A stretch of DNA of 64,000 bases, taken from contig JBLHWY010000009.1 in assembly GCA_047629195.1 (NCBI GenBank), positions 10,707 to 74,706 on the forward strand, in the 5' to 3' direction. The notes beneath the pieces were generated by a model. It searched no databases and was not told the origin of the DNA. It saw only the letters and a program-made list of their open reading frames with translations. The translations under genes were made by a program, and so were the position numbers. Source of the stretch: UBA4582 sp047629195 (lineage in GTDB: Bacteria; Pseudomonadota; Gammaproteobacteria; Pseudomonadales; Azotimanducaceae). Numbering within the stretch: the stretch's first letter is position 1; the number at the start of each line of letters is the position of its first letter. Shown in pieces: positions 36,005 through 45,206 of this stretch.

Positions 36005-37012
36005 CTAGGAAAGTACCGTCGCGACAAGCTCAATCAACTCGCTAATATCAACAGGTTTGCTGATGAAATTCTTGATGTTAAGTCCGCCATTTGACTGACT
36101 CTCGATCAGAGCCTGGTCACCAGAGCAAAGCACGATAGGCAAGTTGATATCCATCGAGAGTAAGTCGGTTGCAAGATCTATCCCTGTCATCTGAGGCATT
36201 AGCTGATCGAGAATGACTAAATCCACCTTGTTGCTGTTTTTGATGAGGTATTCATGCGCTTCTATACTGCTGGTAAATATTGTCGCCTTGTAGTGCCTTG
36301 AGCGCATCAATTCGGCCAGAAACTCGGCGATAGACCGCTCGTCGTCGACTATGACTATGTGTTGCCTAACCAGCGACGTAGGTTGCTTAGGCGGCTTGGT
36401 TGTCGTCAAAGGGTGTGACGATTGAGTGCTTTCGGAATGTGAGCCAGTGGACGCAGAAGTTCGATTTTTGCGCGCTCGTTCTTTATGAATTAGCGATTGT
36501 GCCTTCATCAATCCTTCGCTAACTTCGCTTTGATATCGGCGGATGACACTGAGTTTTTCTCCCGCAAACATCTCCTGTTCCGACAACATCATGCTGAGAA
36601 GTTCAGAGTAGCCAATAGTACTTGCTAGTGCATTGCTGATGTCGTGAACAAATTTTCTTGCCGGCTCGCTAGTCTCCTGAAGCTGTCGGCCGAGCACTTT
36701 ACTCTCGCTGATATCCTGAATAAAAAAATCTATGCCTCCTGCTTGATTGCTGGCACAGGATGCTTGAATTGTTTTAGTGCCGATATCGAGTAAAAGTTGT
36801 AATTCGTATTGTCGTTGCGGATTTCGATTAGCAATTAGCGCGCTGAATTCTTTTCTTGCATCAGGATGAAGATATTCAAGAATGGCAGAGCCTAATTCGC
36901 ACCGGACTAAGGTTCGTGCATATTGATTGACATATTCAACATTAAGGTCTTCATTGAGATAAATATATCCGAAGGGCGCGCGCTCTAATGTCCTTAGCTC
37001 CAGATCAATCAA
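36005..37012 (-). CDS. PAS-DHp-receiver protein without an ATPase domain
   Basis: A 335-residue signalling protein. Order: PAS domain (about 5-105); a histidine-kinase dimerisation helix with phospho-accepting His123 in FVHDISNALASTIGYSELLSM (of the HDxNN class); a low-complexity Ser/Thr linker about 185-210; and a receiver with VIVDDERS and phospho-acceptor Asp in LVILDQLMPQMTG (about 225-335). No N, G1 or G2 box of the ATP-binding domain is present, and there is no space for it. It may thus serve as a phosphotransfer or pseudokinase. The start is TTG behind AGAGGA. It is 55 bp after the next gene in the same direction. Confidence 0.85.
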   Translation of the reverse strand: MIDLELRTLERAPFGYIYLNEDLNVEYVNQYARTLVRCELGSAILEYLHPDARKEFSALIANRNPQRQYELQLLLDIGTKTIQASCASNQAGGIDFFIQDISESKVLGRQLQETSEPARKFVHDISNALASTIGYSELLSMMLSEQEMFAGEKLSVIRRYQSEVSEGLMKAQSLIHKERARKNRTSASTGSHSESTQSSHPLTTTKPPKQPTSLVRQHIVIVDDERSIAEFLAELMRSRHYKATIFTSSIEAHEYLIKNSNKVDLVILDQLMPQMTGIDLATDLLSMDINLPIVLCSGDQALIESQSNGGLNIKNFISKPVDISELIELVATVLS

Positions 37013-37067
37013 GTCTAGTTCCTCTGGCGCCTGTGCTTCGTATGCCCATTTTGCCTACACCCAAAAT

Positions 37068-39314
37068 CTAAGGTTGTGAGTCGTTTGGTGCTAATACTAT
37101 AAGCTCACGCACCACTTCGAGCAATTCCTGAGCATCGAGTGGCTTTTTGAGTACACCGATAACGCCCGTTTGCGATAAAAGATTGGACTGCAACGGCTTT
37201 CGCTGGAGTGAGTTGTAACCAGTACAAAGAATAATAGGGAGGTCTGGATGCTTTTTACGAATTGAGTAACACAGTTCTTCACCTGTCATCCCAGGCATGT
37301 TTTGATCGGTAATTAACAGATCGCAAGGCTGATGATCTCGGTTTAAATATCTTAGCGCGAGTTGTGGTTGATTGAGCGTCGTAACTTCATACCCTGCCCG
37401 CCCGAGTACGATAGCAAAATAGCTTGAAACAAGTTCTTCGTCATCTACAACGAGGATTCTGGGCTTTGACCGCTTCGTTCTTGGTATGTCTGTCTTATGA
37501 CTGAGTGATTGCCTGAAGTCTCCAGTTTTAAGGGACGTTTTAAGTGTAACGCTTTTTGGCAAAGTATAAATCGTTACGTTCACACCTGTGGAATCAGCCA
37601 AAAGAGACATATGCCCGTTTTGTTGATGTAGAATTCGCGCGAGCTCTGCTAGGTTGGGTGAACCATTATTCGAGGCGCCGTAAAATGCGGGATTAGTGAC
37701 ATAGGGCAGGCTATGGTGATCTATCCTGACTCGATTATCAAATACTTCTCTGGCGTGCGAACCGAGTTCTATCAGGTCTCCGCAGAAGCCACAGTAGTCA
37801 GGGTTGGTGTCAACGATGTAGTCACGTATCTTGATTTCGCCATCGCGGGTCGCTTCAGCGTCAAAATACGACGTCAAAATAAGCGTAAGTCGATCAAGTC
37901 CTTCATTAAATTGTGTTGCCCATGGCTTCTCTTCTGTTTTGGAATCCACAATTGGACTCTTATTGGGCTCGGTCTTTCCTTGCCCCCCAAGACAACCTTG
38001 AGCCTCGTTACCGGCGGTCGCAATGGCCTCAACGAAAGAGCGTGTTTCTTCGGATAAAGAAGTATCTGCCAATACAAGATCAGCGTAGCCAGTAACGACG
38101 CCGATATGGTTAGCCAAATCATGCTGCTGCAACTTACTAGGTGTCACACGGCGGCCGGTATTATTTACAGCTTCATCTCGGCTACGTGGACTCAAGCCGA
38201 CTTCAAATTTAGGCTCCTCATCCTCGAGTGTGCCGGTTTTTTGTGGTGTTAGTAGTCTTGTTGTACCTGCCAGAGAGACAAGCTTTCCTAGCTCATTTCG
38301 ATGAGTTACTTTGCCTCTGACCTCAATGTAGTGCTCTGCGCCCCTTGAGTCTGCGATTCTGAAGGTTACCCGAAGTTCACTAGAGCGCCCCGCTTCATAG
38401 TCCTCAAAGCTTTCGATAATGCGGGGTTTATCAGCATTCGCAATGCAGTTCCACCAAAATTCAGAAGAACGAGTGTTTTCAACGTCGCGATATTCGAGCG
38501 CATTTACAAGCTCTTGCGATGGCTCCAAGGTGCCATCTTCAAGATCTATTAACAGGATACCGGCAACACCCGACAACGAATCGAGACGCTCCAGTTGCTT
38601 TGGTGATTCGTCAAAACCTTGCGCTCTAGAAATACGTTCCTTGATTAACGGTAGCTGCTCAGGAACGTTGAGTAATACTGACACTTTATGATGGGTATGC
38701 CCTTTTAGCGCTATGTGGATCCAATGCTGTTGCTCATTGCTGCTGTTAACAAAAGAATCACCGATCCTTTGCGTCATGCTAACTTTTGCTTGCGCATTTA
38801 AGGCGACTATTCGTGCATGTTTATCTTGCAGTACTGCTGCTATGTCTAGCATAGATATCAAATGTAGCCGCAAATCATCAGGTTTGGAGTTCGGTTCCAA
38901 CGTTAACAATCGTATCTCTGAGCGTCCGTTTGGTTCTGTTCTGAAGAGTTCTACTTTTCGTTCAACCTTACCGCCCATTCGCTGTGTCAAGGTTAAAGGT
39001 TTTTCGAACTTGAGTGGAAAGTCTAAGCTATTTTCGACCGTTTCCTTGATGAATTGGTGATCATCCTTAGTGACATGGGGATATTCTTCAAAGAATGCTA
39101 AACACTCCTTAATAGATCCGTATCCAAGCAGGTCAGCAAACGCTTTATTGCAAGAAATCAGCTTTGAGTTTTTGTCTAAACTCATGAGTGGATCTGGATA
39201 ATATTGGACCAGCGCCAATTGCCGCCTAATGGTCCGCGACAAGAGCAATGCAAGTACGCCAAGACCCGCAATGCAGGTAGCGCTTAGGATAATAATGCTA
39301 ATTGGAAGATACAT
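37068..39314 (-). CDS. Membrane hybrid histidine-kinase-like protein with degenerate ATPase domain
   Basis: A 748-residue protein. It has one N-terminal membrane span (5-27), a PAS domain (about 35-150), further PAS-like regions (150-365), a dimerisation helix with His398 in QQHDLANHIGVVTGYADLVL, and a C-terminal receiver (about 618-740) with Asp near 670 in LLITDQNMPGMTG. The region 480-605, where the ATPase should be, lacks an N box and DxGxG; only a tail resembling NLAELARILHQQNGHMSLLADS is left. A CGFCGD segment near 512 is unusual. It is probably a pseudokinase or phosphotransfer protein co-expressed with the one at 36005. Confidence 0.85.
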   Translation of the reverse strand: MYLPISIIILSATCIAGLGVLALLLSRTIRRQLALVQYYPDPLMSLDKNSKLISCNKAFADLLGYGSIKECLAFFEEYPHVTKDDHQFIKETVENSLDFPLKFEKPLTLTQRMGGKVERKVELFRTEPNGRSEIRLLTLEPNSKPDDLRLHLISMLDIAAVLQDKHARIVALNAQAKVSMTQRIGDSFVNSSNEQQHWIHIALKGHTHHKVSVLLNVPEQLPLIKERISRAQGFDESPKQLERLDSLSGVAGILLIDLEDGTLEPSQELVNALEYRDVENTRSSEFWWNCIANADKPRIIESFEDYEAGRSSELRVTFRIADSRGAEHYIEVRGKVTHRNELGKLVSLAGTTRLLTPQKTGTLEDEEPKFEVGLSPRSRDEAVNNTGRRVTPSKLQQHDLANHIGVVTGYADLVLADTSLSEETRSFVEAIATAGNEAQGCLGGQGKTEPNKSPIVDSKTEEKPWATQFNEGLDRLTLILTSYFDAEATRDGEIKIRDYIVDTNPDYCGFCGDLIELGSHAREVFDNRVRIDHHSLPYVTNPAFYGASNNGSPNLAELARILHQQNGHMSLLADSTGVNVTIYTLPKSVTLKTSLKTGDFRQSLSHKTDIPRTKRSKPRILVVDDEELVSSYFAIVLGRAGYEVTTLNQPQLALRYLNRDHQPCDLLITDQNMPGMTGEELCYSIRKKHPDLPIILCTGYNSLQRKPLQSNLLSQTGVIGVLKKPLDAQELLEVVRELIVLAPNDSQP

Positions 39315-39419
39315 AATTACATTAGACGCTGCTGGCGAAAAATTATCCAGACCAATTAACCTTGTGAAAGGGATTTCTGGTCTATAGTTAATTTAGTGAA
39401 TTAATTTCAAGGTTCCTAA

Positions 39420-40295
39420 ATGAGCATTTCCCAACCACTCGAGGTTTCTTCGGGTATTCGTAGTCTCACTGTCGACGATATGCCGAATTGTTCGCTCTCA
39501 GATCGGCTGATCCTTGAGCTTGTCACCAATGAAGAGGTTGATCTCGACCAACTGGCTGGCATTGTTGAAGAAAACCCTGGCTTAACAGCCATGGTAATTG
39601 GCCTCGCCAACTCTGCATATTTTAGCGCCCCGACGGATATTCATCGAGTTTCAGATGCCATAATTAAAGTACTGGGTATGAGAATGGTGCGAAGCGTCAT
39701 TCTCAGTGTGGTGTTGGGTAGATCTTTAGATGTCTCTCGATGTGCTTTTTTTTCAGTCGCTGATTACTGGACTGACTGCCTGACGACTGGTCGATATTGT
39801 CAGTATCTTGCCGTTAAATCAGATATTAGAAAACGAATAAACGTTGATCAAGCCTATCTCTGTGGTCTGTTATCAAGTTTTGGTCAGCTTGTTTTGATTC
39901 ACCACTATCCGAAAGAAATGAGTCAGATCCTCAATGATCATACTGGCGATTTATCAGAATTGCTCAAAACTCAAGAATCTCAACTGGGTGTTCATCAGGG
40001 ACACGCTGTGAGCCTGATGGCGCGGAGGTGGTTACTTCCAGAAGACACCGCGCTTTGTTTGCAGCATTGTTTTCAGACGAATTACGAAGGCACCTCCCTT
40101 GAATTGATTAATTTTGTCAGTGGCGTTGCCCAACTCGTTTCGTCGGTTGCACACAACACTGACAAGATTGAGATACCTGAGGCTATTCTAGCTCTCGATG
40201 GCTTTGATTTCGGAGAATCTGATCTCATTATGCTGGCGGAGATGCGCAATGAAGTTTCTTTAATAGCCAAACACCTCGAAAAGTTTGGGAATTAA
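39420..40295 (+). CDS. HDOD domain protein
   Basis: A 291-residue protein whose main part is an HDOD domain, a helical, catalytically inactive relative of HD phosphohydrolases that serves as a scaffold in signalling. Recognisable parts are LVTNEEVDLDQLAGIVEENPGLTAMVIGLANSAYFS near 35-70, VSDAIIKVLGMRMVRSVILSVV near 78 and AYLCGLLSSFGQLVLIHHY near 142. The HD metal pair is not evident. It is divergent from the pseudokinase (105 bp gap) and its stop is one base before the start of the hybrid kinase, so the two are one operon. Confidence 0.9.
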   Translation: MSISQPLEVSSGIRSLTVDDMPNCSLSDRLILELVTNEEVDLDQLAGIVEENPGLTAMVIGLANSAYFSAPTDIHRVSDAIIKVLGMRMVRSVILSVVLGRSLDVSRCAFFSVADYWTDCLTTGRYCQYLAVKSDIRKRINVDQAYLCGLLSSFGQLVLIHHYPKEMSQILNDHTGDLSELLKTQESQLGVHQGHAVSLMARRWLLPEDTALCLQHCFQTNYEGTSLELINFVSGVAQLVSSVAHNTDKIEIPEAILALDGFDFGESDLIMLAEMRNEVSLIAKHLEKFGN

Positions 40296-40296
40296 C

Positions 40297-42012
40297 ATGT
40301 TACAAGACACGCTTAATTTGCTCAGACGTCAATTTCTTGGTCTCAATCGAGTTTTGTCCACGGTCATGGAACTCGTCAACGAGGGCTTGACCCACGATAA
40401 TGAAGAAGAGTTATTACAATTCGCGGCGAAGCTTCTGATACATAATCACAACTTTCAGTTTTGTACGATTCACATGATAAATCGTAACAAATTGAACTTA
40501 TCTGTCGCTATTTCAACAGAATCTATTCTTGATCCCGGCAAGGGAGATGAAAAAACAAGTCCCTGGGTCCAGACCTGTGAGCATCTTGCTTCAGATATAT
40601 TGAAAGACGAAACGACCGTGCTAACTAAAAAATACGCGGGTGAAACAGTTTATTATTGTATGCCGCTGGTTTACCGAGGTGAGACCATCGGCATAGTTGC
40701 AGTCAACTCTCCCGGCTTCGATGAAAATCATCCGAAACTCGTTTCCATATTTTGTAACACGCTCACGAGTGTACTCATTAATGCACGCCAGAGTCAGACC
40801 ATGGCTGAAGCTGTCAAGAAACGGACAGAGGAACTTGAAGCAGCGTGGCGCGTAACCGAACACAGCTTGAAAGCTAAATCGCAATTTCTGACAAATATGA
40901 GTCACGAGTACCGAACTCCGTTAAATTCAATTTTGGGGGCCAGTACACTGTTACAAGAAACTGATCTTAGCGACGAACAAACTGAGTATCTTGGCTCCAT
41001 TCACACCTCCTCCTCCGAATTATTGAGAATGTTGAACGAAAAGCTCGATTTCAGCCGTAACAATACGGGGGACATGGACATCGAACCGGTGGAGGTGAAC
41101 CTCGTTGAATTGCTAGAAGGTGTAGCACAGGTTCATCGTTCGCTTGCAGAAAATAAAGAATTGTTCTTCGAGGTACTGTTACCCACTAATATGCCAGAAA
41201 TTGTACTTTGTGATCCTGGCCGTTTAACGCAAGTACTAAATCATTTGCTTTGGAATGCAGTGAAGTTCACTGATGGCGGCCGAGTTACACTGGATATTGG
41301 CTTCCGACCCGAAGCCAGCAGCCAGATAACGGTGAGTTTCACGGTTCTAGATACTGGTATTGGCATGGATAAGGAAATGCAAAAGACTGCATTCGAGGCT
41401 TTTAGTCAAGCTGACGAATCTAACAGTCGCCGTTATCAGGGTTCGGGCCTTGGTCTCGCTGTCAGTCAGCAGTTGGTAAACCTTATGGGAGGGCACATTA
41501 AGGTCGATAGCGAAATGGGCGAAGGTTCAAAGTTTTACTTCTCGCTAATATTGCCTGTCAGTCCAAAAAATGAAGATAACCCCATCAAATTCGACAGTTC
41601 GGTTGATTCTAGCAAGCATGAACTTGAAAGAATGAAAGCACAATTATCTGTCTTGTTAGTTGAAGATAACATCATCAATCAAAAACTAGCGGCAAGGTTG
41701 TTGGAGAAGATGGGCTGTAAAGTCGACATCGCTGATGACGGTGTCGTCGCGGTAAAAATGTTTCGCCGTTCACCCTACGACGTTGTTTTTATGGATTGCC
41801 AGATGCCAAACATGGATGGATTTGAAGCAACAAGTAAAATAAGAGAAATAGAATCCAACAACTCACATACACCTATAATTGCGCTGACAGCCAACTCGAT
41901 GCCAGAGGATAGAGCAAGGTCGTTTGAAGTAGGTATGGATGAATTTCTAACTAAACCTATTCTAAAAGACAAGCTCCGAAATGCCTTGGAAAAATGGGGA
42001 ACGCCACACTAA
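40297..42012 (+). CDS. Hybrid sensor histidine kinase (GAF-HisKA-HATPase-REC)
   Basis: A complete cytosolic hybrid kinase of 571 residues. Order: a GAF-like domain (about 25-165), a coiled linker, HisKA with the phospho-accepting His in FLTNMSHEYRTPLNSIL (near 203), a HATPase with LLWNAVKFTDGG (N box), DTGIGMD (G1) and GSGLGLAVSQQL (G2), and a receiver (about 445-570) with VFMDCQMPNMDG. There is no HPt domain, so phosphate must go to a separate one. The ATG at 40297, one base after the HDOD stop, follows GGGA; the upstream candidate is out of line. Confidence 0.93.
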   Translation: MLQDTLNLLRRQFLGLNRVLSTVMELVNEGLTHDNEEELLQFAAKLLIHNHNFQFCTIHMINRNKLNLSVAISTESILDPGKGDEKTSPWVQTCEHLASDILKDETTVLTKKYAGETVYYCMPLVYRGETIGIVAVNSPGFDENHPKLVSIFCNTLTSVLINARQSQTMAEAVKKRTEELEAAWRVTEHSLKAKSQFLTNMSHEYRTPLNSILGASTLLQETDLSDEQTEYLGSIHTSSSELLRMLNEKLDFSRNNTGDMDIEPVEVNLVELLEGVAQVHRSLAENKELFFEVLLPTNMPEIVLCDPGRLTQVLNHLLWNAVKFTDGGRVTLDIGFRPEASSQITVSFTVLDTGIGMDKEMQKTAFEAFSQADESNSRRYQGSGLGLAVSQQLVNLMGGHIKVDSEMGEGSKFYFSLILPVSPKNEDNPIKFDSSVDSSKHELERMKAQLSVLLVEDNIINQKLAARLLEKMGCKVDIADDGVVAVKMFRRSPYDVVFMDCQMPNMDGFEATSKIREIESNNSHTPIIALTANSMPEDRARSFEVGMDEFLTKPILKDKLRNALEKWGTPH

Positions 42013-42045
42013 ATATAAATTAAGTGGCTAGGTCGACAAAATAGG

Positions 42046-42405
42046 CTAAGTAGAAAGAATTAGTCTGCCGAAATACTCAATAAACTCTCGATGCTGGCTC
42101 GACACTTGAAGCCGTGCTAGTGCTTCCTCTCCCTTTTTACTCATAAGATACTCAAAGCAATCAGTAATTTGAGTTCCCTGTCCTACGACAGACTGAATTT
42201 CCTCATTTAGATAATCATGCAGAATTGGCAGATCCGTTTCATCTAAGCCACTTTTTTCTGGCTCAAGCGCAGCGTTACCCCAAATAGTACAGATGTACAC
42301 CTGGAACAGATCCTTATCGACGAACTTATCTTCAATAAGACAATGTTCGATTATTTCCTGAACTGCCGGAGAGAATTTTTCTCTTGCTTCTTCTACATTC
42401 ATCAC
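42046..42405 (-). CDS. Hypothetical protein, all-helical
   Basis: A 119-residue acidic, probably all-helical protein of no family I recognise. The sequence has no signal peptide, membrane span or metal motif; amphipathic helices appear at 8-25, 30-45 and 68-85. It is convergent with the hybrid kinase (34 bp gap) and divergent from dinB, so it may be a single gene. It codes with the same base usage as its neighbours. Confidence 0.6.
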   Translation of the reverse strand: MMNVEEAREKFSPAVQEIIEHCLIEDKFVDKDLFQVYICTIWGNAALEPEKSGLDETDLPILHDYLNEEIQSVVGQGTQITDCFEYLMSKKGEEALARLQVSSQHREFIEYFGRLILST

Positions 42406-42558
42406 TGATCTATTGTCGTTGTATTTTGTTGGGCTTTGATTAATTCAAAGTGAACAAATTATACCTTTATTTGGAACCGACATAAGGAAATGTTTACATT
42501 GGTCACATGACTTCATCCCCGTTAAACTTTGTCTAATTGCGTTAAATATCACCCGTGC

Positions 42559-43650
42559 ATGTCAGATCCAGACCACATCATCGAAACTCCCCTGATTCGA
42601 AAAATAATTCATATCGATATGGATTGTTTCTATGCGGCTGTCGAAATGCGAGATGCTCCAGAACTGGCTAGTTTACCGATTGCTGTGGGCGGCGCAGCAG
42701 ACAAACGTGGCGTTATCGCAACTTGCAACTATATTGCTCGCGAGTTTGGAGTACATTCGGCTATGGCCACGGGCTACGCCCTAAAACTTTGTCCAAATCT
42801 TGTTGTAGTACCTGGCAGAATGAGCTTCTACAAGGAAATATCTAAATCGATACATGAAATATTCTGTCGTTATACAGACACTATAGAGCCTCTTAGCCTC
42901 GATGAGGCTTTTCTTGATGTCACCGGTTCAACTCATTTTGATGGTAGTGCAACCAGGATAGCAGCCGATATTCGAAGGACAATTTCTGACGAACTTAATC
43001 TCACAGCCTCCGCTGGCGTTGCACCAAACAAATTTCTCGCAAAAATTTGCAGCGATGAGAATAAACCCGACGGTCAGTGCGTCGTAACACCCGATGAGGT
43101 CGATGAGTTTGTTCGAAAGCTGTCGTTAAAAAAAATACCGGGGGTTGGCAAGGTCACTGTAAAACGATTAGCCATTGAAGGACTTCACACTTGTGAAGAC
43201 GCCCGAAAAATGGGTGAAGAACAACTTATTGCACGTTTTGGCAGATTGGGCCGACTACTTCACAAGCGCTGCTATGGTATTGACGACAGACAACTCACCA
43301 CTAAGTGGGTGAGAAAGTCTCTCAGCGTGGAACGAACGTTCGCCGAAGACGTGGCTAATTTTGATGCGGCTTCTGAGATACTTGGTAAATTGTATGAGGA
43401 ACTAGAGAGAAGGTTAAAACCACACGGCAACCGCACGATTCGAAACCAGCAAATTAAGCTGAAGTTTGCTGATTTCCAATCCACCACGATTGAACGTAGC
43501 AGCGAGTCGTTGAGGCTGTCGCTCTTTCAAGAGCTATTACCGCAAATCTGGCAAAGAGGTCATGGTCGAAGCATTCGACTGCTTGGTCTGGGTGTCGGAT
43601 TTAAGGACGAACAGCCAAAAGAAGAAATCAACCAGATGAGTCTCTTTTAG
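42559..43650 (+). CDS. dinB: DNA polymerase IV (Y family)
   Basis: A translesion DNA polymerase of 363 residues. The catalytic metal sites are present: KIIHIDMDCFYAAVE (Asp20, Asp22) and SLDEAFLDVTG near 113. A steric YIAREFGVHSAMA loop near 60 and a helix-hairpin-helix KIPGVGKVT near 195 are present. It ends in QMSLF, matching the QLSLF sliding-clamp binding motif. The ATG at 42559 puts the start near that of E. coli DinB. No LexA box (CTGT-N8-ACAG) is found upstream, so SOS control is not shown here. Confidence 0.95.
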   Translation: MSDPDHIIETPLIRKIIHIDMDCFYAAVEMRDAPELASLPIAVGGAADKRGVIATCNYIAREFGVHSAMATGYALKLCPNLVVVPGRMSFYKEISKSIHEIFCRYTDTIEPLSLDEAFLDVTGSTHFDGSATRIAADIRRTISDELNLTASAGVAPNKFLAKICSDENKPDGQCVVTPDEVDEFVRKLSLKKIPGVGKVTVKRLAIEGLHTCEDARKMGEEQLIARFGRLGRLLHKRCYGIDDRQLTTKWVRKSLSVERTFAEDVANFDAASEILGKLYEELERRLKPHGNRTIRNQQIKLKFADFQSTTIERSSESLRLSLFQELLPQIWQRGHGRSIRLLGLGVGFKDEQPKEEINQMSLF

Positions 43651-43675
43651 TTTTCCAAGCTTTAGCTCAATGACT

Positions 43676-45001
43676 TTAAGAAGATATTCTGACCGGTAGT
43701 TCTCGAATTCCATGAATAAAATTGGACCGCAAATAAGTTGGCTCTGCTGTCACTTCGATTTTGGGGAAGCGCTTGAGTATCTCCTCCCACAGAACAACTA
43801 GTTGCATCTCGCCAAGTCGATTGCCGACGCAGCGATGAATACCAAAACCAAAGGAAAGATGTTTGCGTGGGTTTGGACGATCAACAATAAATCTGTGTGC
43901 ATTTTGGATCTCAGATTCATCTCTGTTACCCGAAATATACCACATGACAACTTTGTCTCCTGCTTTGATCTCTTTGCCGTTCATCTTGACATCTTGCATG
44001 GCTGTTCGGCACATGTGTGCCACAGGTGATTGCCAACGAATAATCTCCGGTACCAGTTTAGGCACTAATTCGGGTTGAGCGAGCAATTTAGTGTACTCGT
44101 CCTGATGCCGGTTTAACGCCAGAACACCTCCGCTTATGGCGTTGCGGGTTGTGTCGTTTCCGCCTACGATGAGCAAAAGCATATTGCCTAGAAATTCATT
44201 GGGTGTCATGTTTCGAGTCGATTCGCCATGAGCAAGCGTTGATATTAAATCGTCGCTGTCTAGAGGACGTGCTGCACGTTCTTTCCAAATAGCGTCAAAA
44301 TATTCAAAACAACGCCAGAGTTCCTGAAACCCTTCTTCCGGAGTGTCAAAGAAATCGGGATTGCTCAAATTCTCAACAGTATCTGACCAATGAATAAGTT
44401 TATGGCGGTCTTCTTGCGGAACGTTGAAAATTGTCGCCAACATCTGTCCTGTCAATTCCACGGAGACTTCTTTCACCCAGTTGAAATCTTCGTTGTGTGG
44501 CAGGTTGTCGAGGATCACACCTGCACGTTCTTGTATCAGCGCCCTTAACTCCTGAATTCTTTTCGGCGTAAACGAAGGTGCCACTACTTTGCGTTGATTA
44601 TCGTGTTTGGGTGGGTCTTGCATGATAAACATCGGCAGATAAAACGGCGAGTCAGTTGCTGGTGTCTCGGTTGGTCGGCCTCCCATGCGGATACCGCCAT
44701 TGTCTATGTCGCTTGAAAAGACCTGGTGGTTTGAGTCAATTGCCATAATGTCTTTGTAGGTCGTCGCAGACCAATAAGGGCCAAACATGCTCTCCGGGGT
44801 CAAGTGAAGCGGATCCTCTGCTCTAAGCCTCGCAAAATATGGCTCAAATTTATCATGCTCAAATAGTGAAGGGTGTGCCGGGTCAAGAGCCTCTAAGGGT
44901 ATGTCAAAAGGGTTCTGGTTAACGTCAATTGACCACTTCTCGAGTGCTTCACGATTGGACAATCCCATGGGTTCTTTTTGTTCATTTTCGTTTTCCTGCA
45001 T
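43676..45001 (-). CDS. Cytochrome P450, CYP153-like
   Basis: A soluble bacterial P450 of 441 residues. The I-helix motif is LLLIVGGNDTTRN near 285, the EIIR of the K helix is at EIIRWQSPVAHM near 325, and the haem Cys is in HLSFGFGIHRCVGNRL near 390. The block AGDKVVMWYISGNRDE and the tail SNFIHGIRELPVRI closely follow CYP153 enzymes, which hydroxylate the end carbon of alkanes and alcohols. Other related P450 subfamilies (terpene, acid) are possible. No ferredoxin or ferredoxin reductase is beside it, so its electrons come from elsewhere. A GAGG ribosome site precedes the ATG. Confidence 0.9.
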   Translation of the reverse strand: MQENENEQKEPMGLSNREALEKWSIDVNQNPFDIPLEALDPAHPSLFEHDKFEPYFARLRAEDPLHLTPESMFGPYWSATTYKDIMAIDSNHQVFSSDIDNGGIRMGGRPTETPATDSPFYLPMFIMQDPPKHDNQRKVVAPSFTPKRIQELRALIQERAGVILDNLPHNEDFNWVKEVSVELTGQMLATIFNVPQEDRHKLIHWSDTVENLSNPDFFDTPEEGFQELWRCFEYFDAIWKERAARPLDSDDLISTLAHGESTRNMTPNEFLGNMLLLIVGGNDTTRNAISGGVLALNRHQDEYTKLLAQPELVPKLVPEIIRWQSPVAHMCRTAMQDVKMNGKEIKAGDKVVMWYISGNRDESEIQNAHRFIVDRPNPRKHLSFGFGIHRCVGNRLGEMQLVVLWEEILKRFPKIEVTAEPTYLRSNFIHGIRELPVRISS

Positions 45002-45206
45002 GACATTTCCTCGTTAGCGCAATAAGAAGCTTGATATGCTGAAAGATGTTACTCAATTGAACCGGGAGACACTATATCGACAAAGAAAATATGAACAATC
45101 GAACCCAACTGTACCTCAACAACAGACTAAGCTGTATGATGGCGCCCTTTTTGATTAAACAGTTACACGAATAGCAACGGAAGTCACAGAGTATGAAATC
45201 ACTGTC

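Noticed and set aside
42406..42558. Search for an SOS box before dinB
   Set aside because: No CTGT-N8-ACAG pattern is present in the upstream region.
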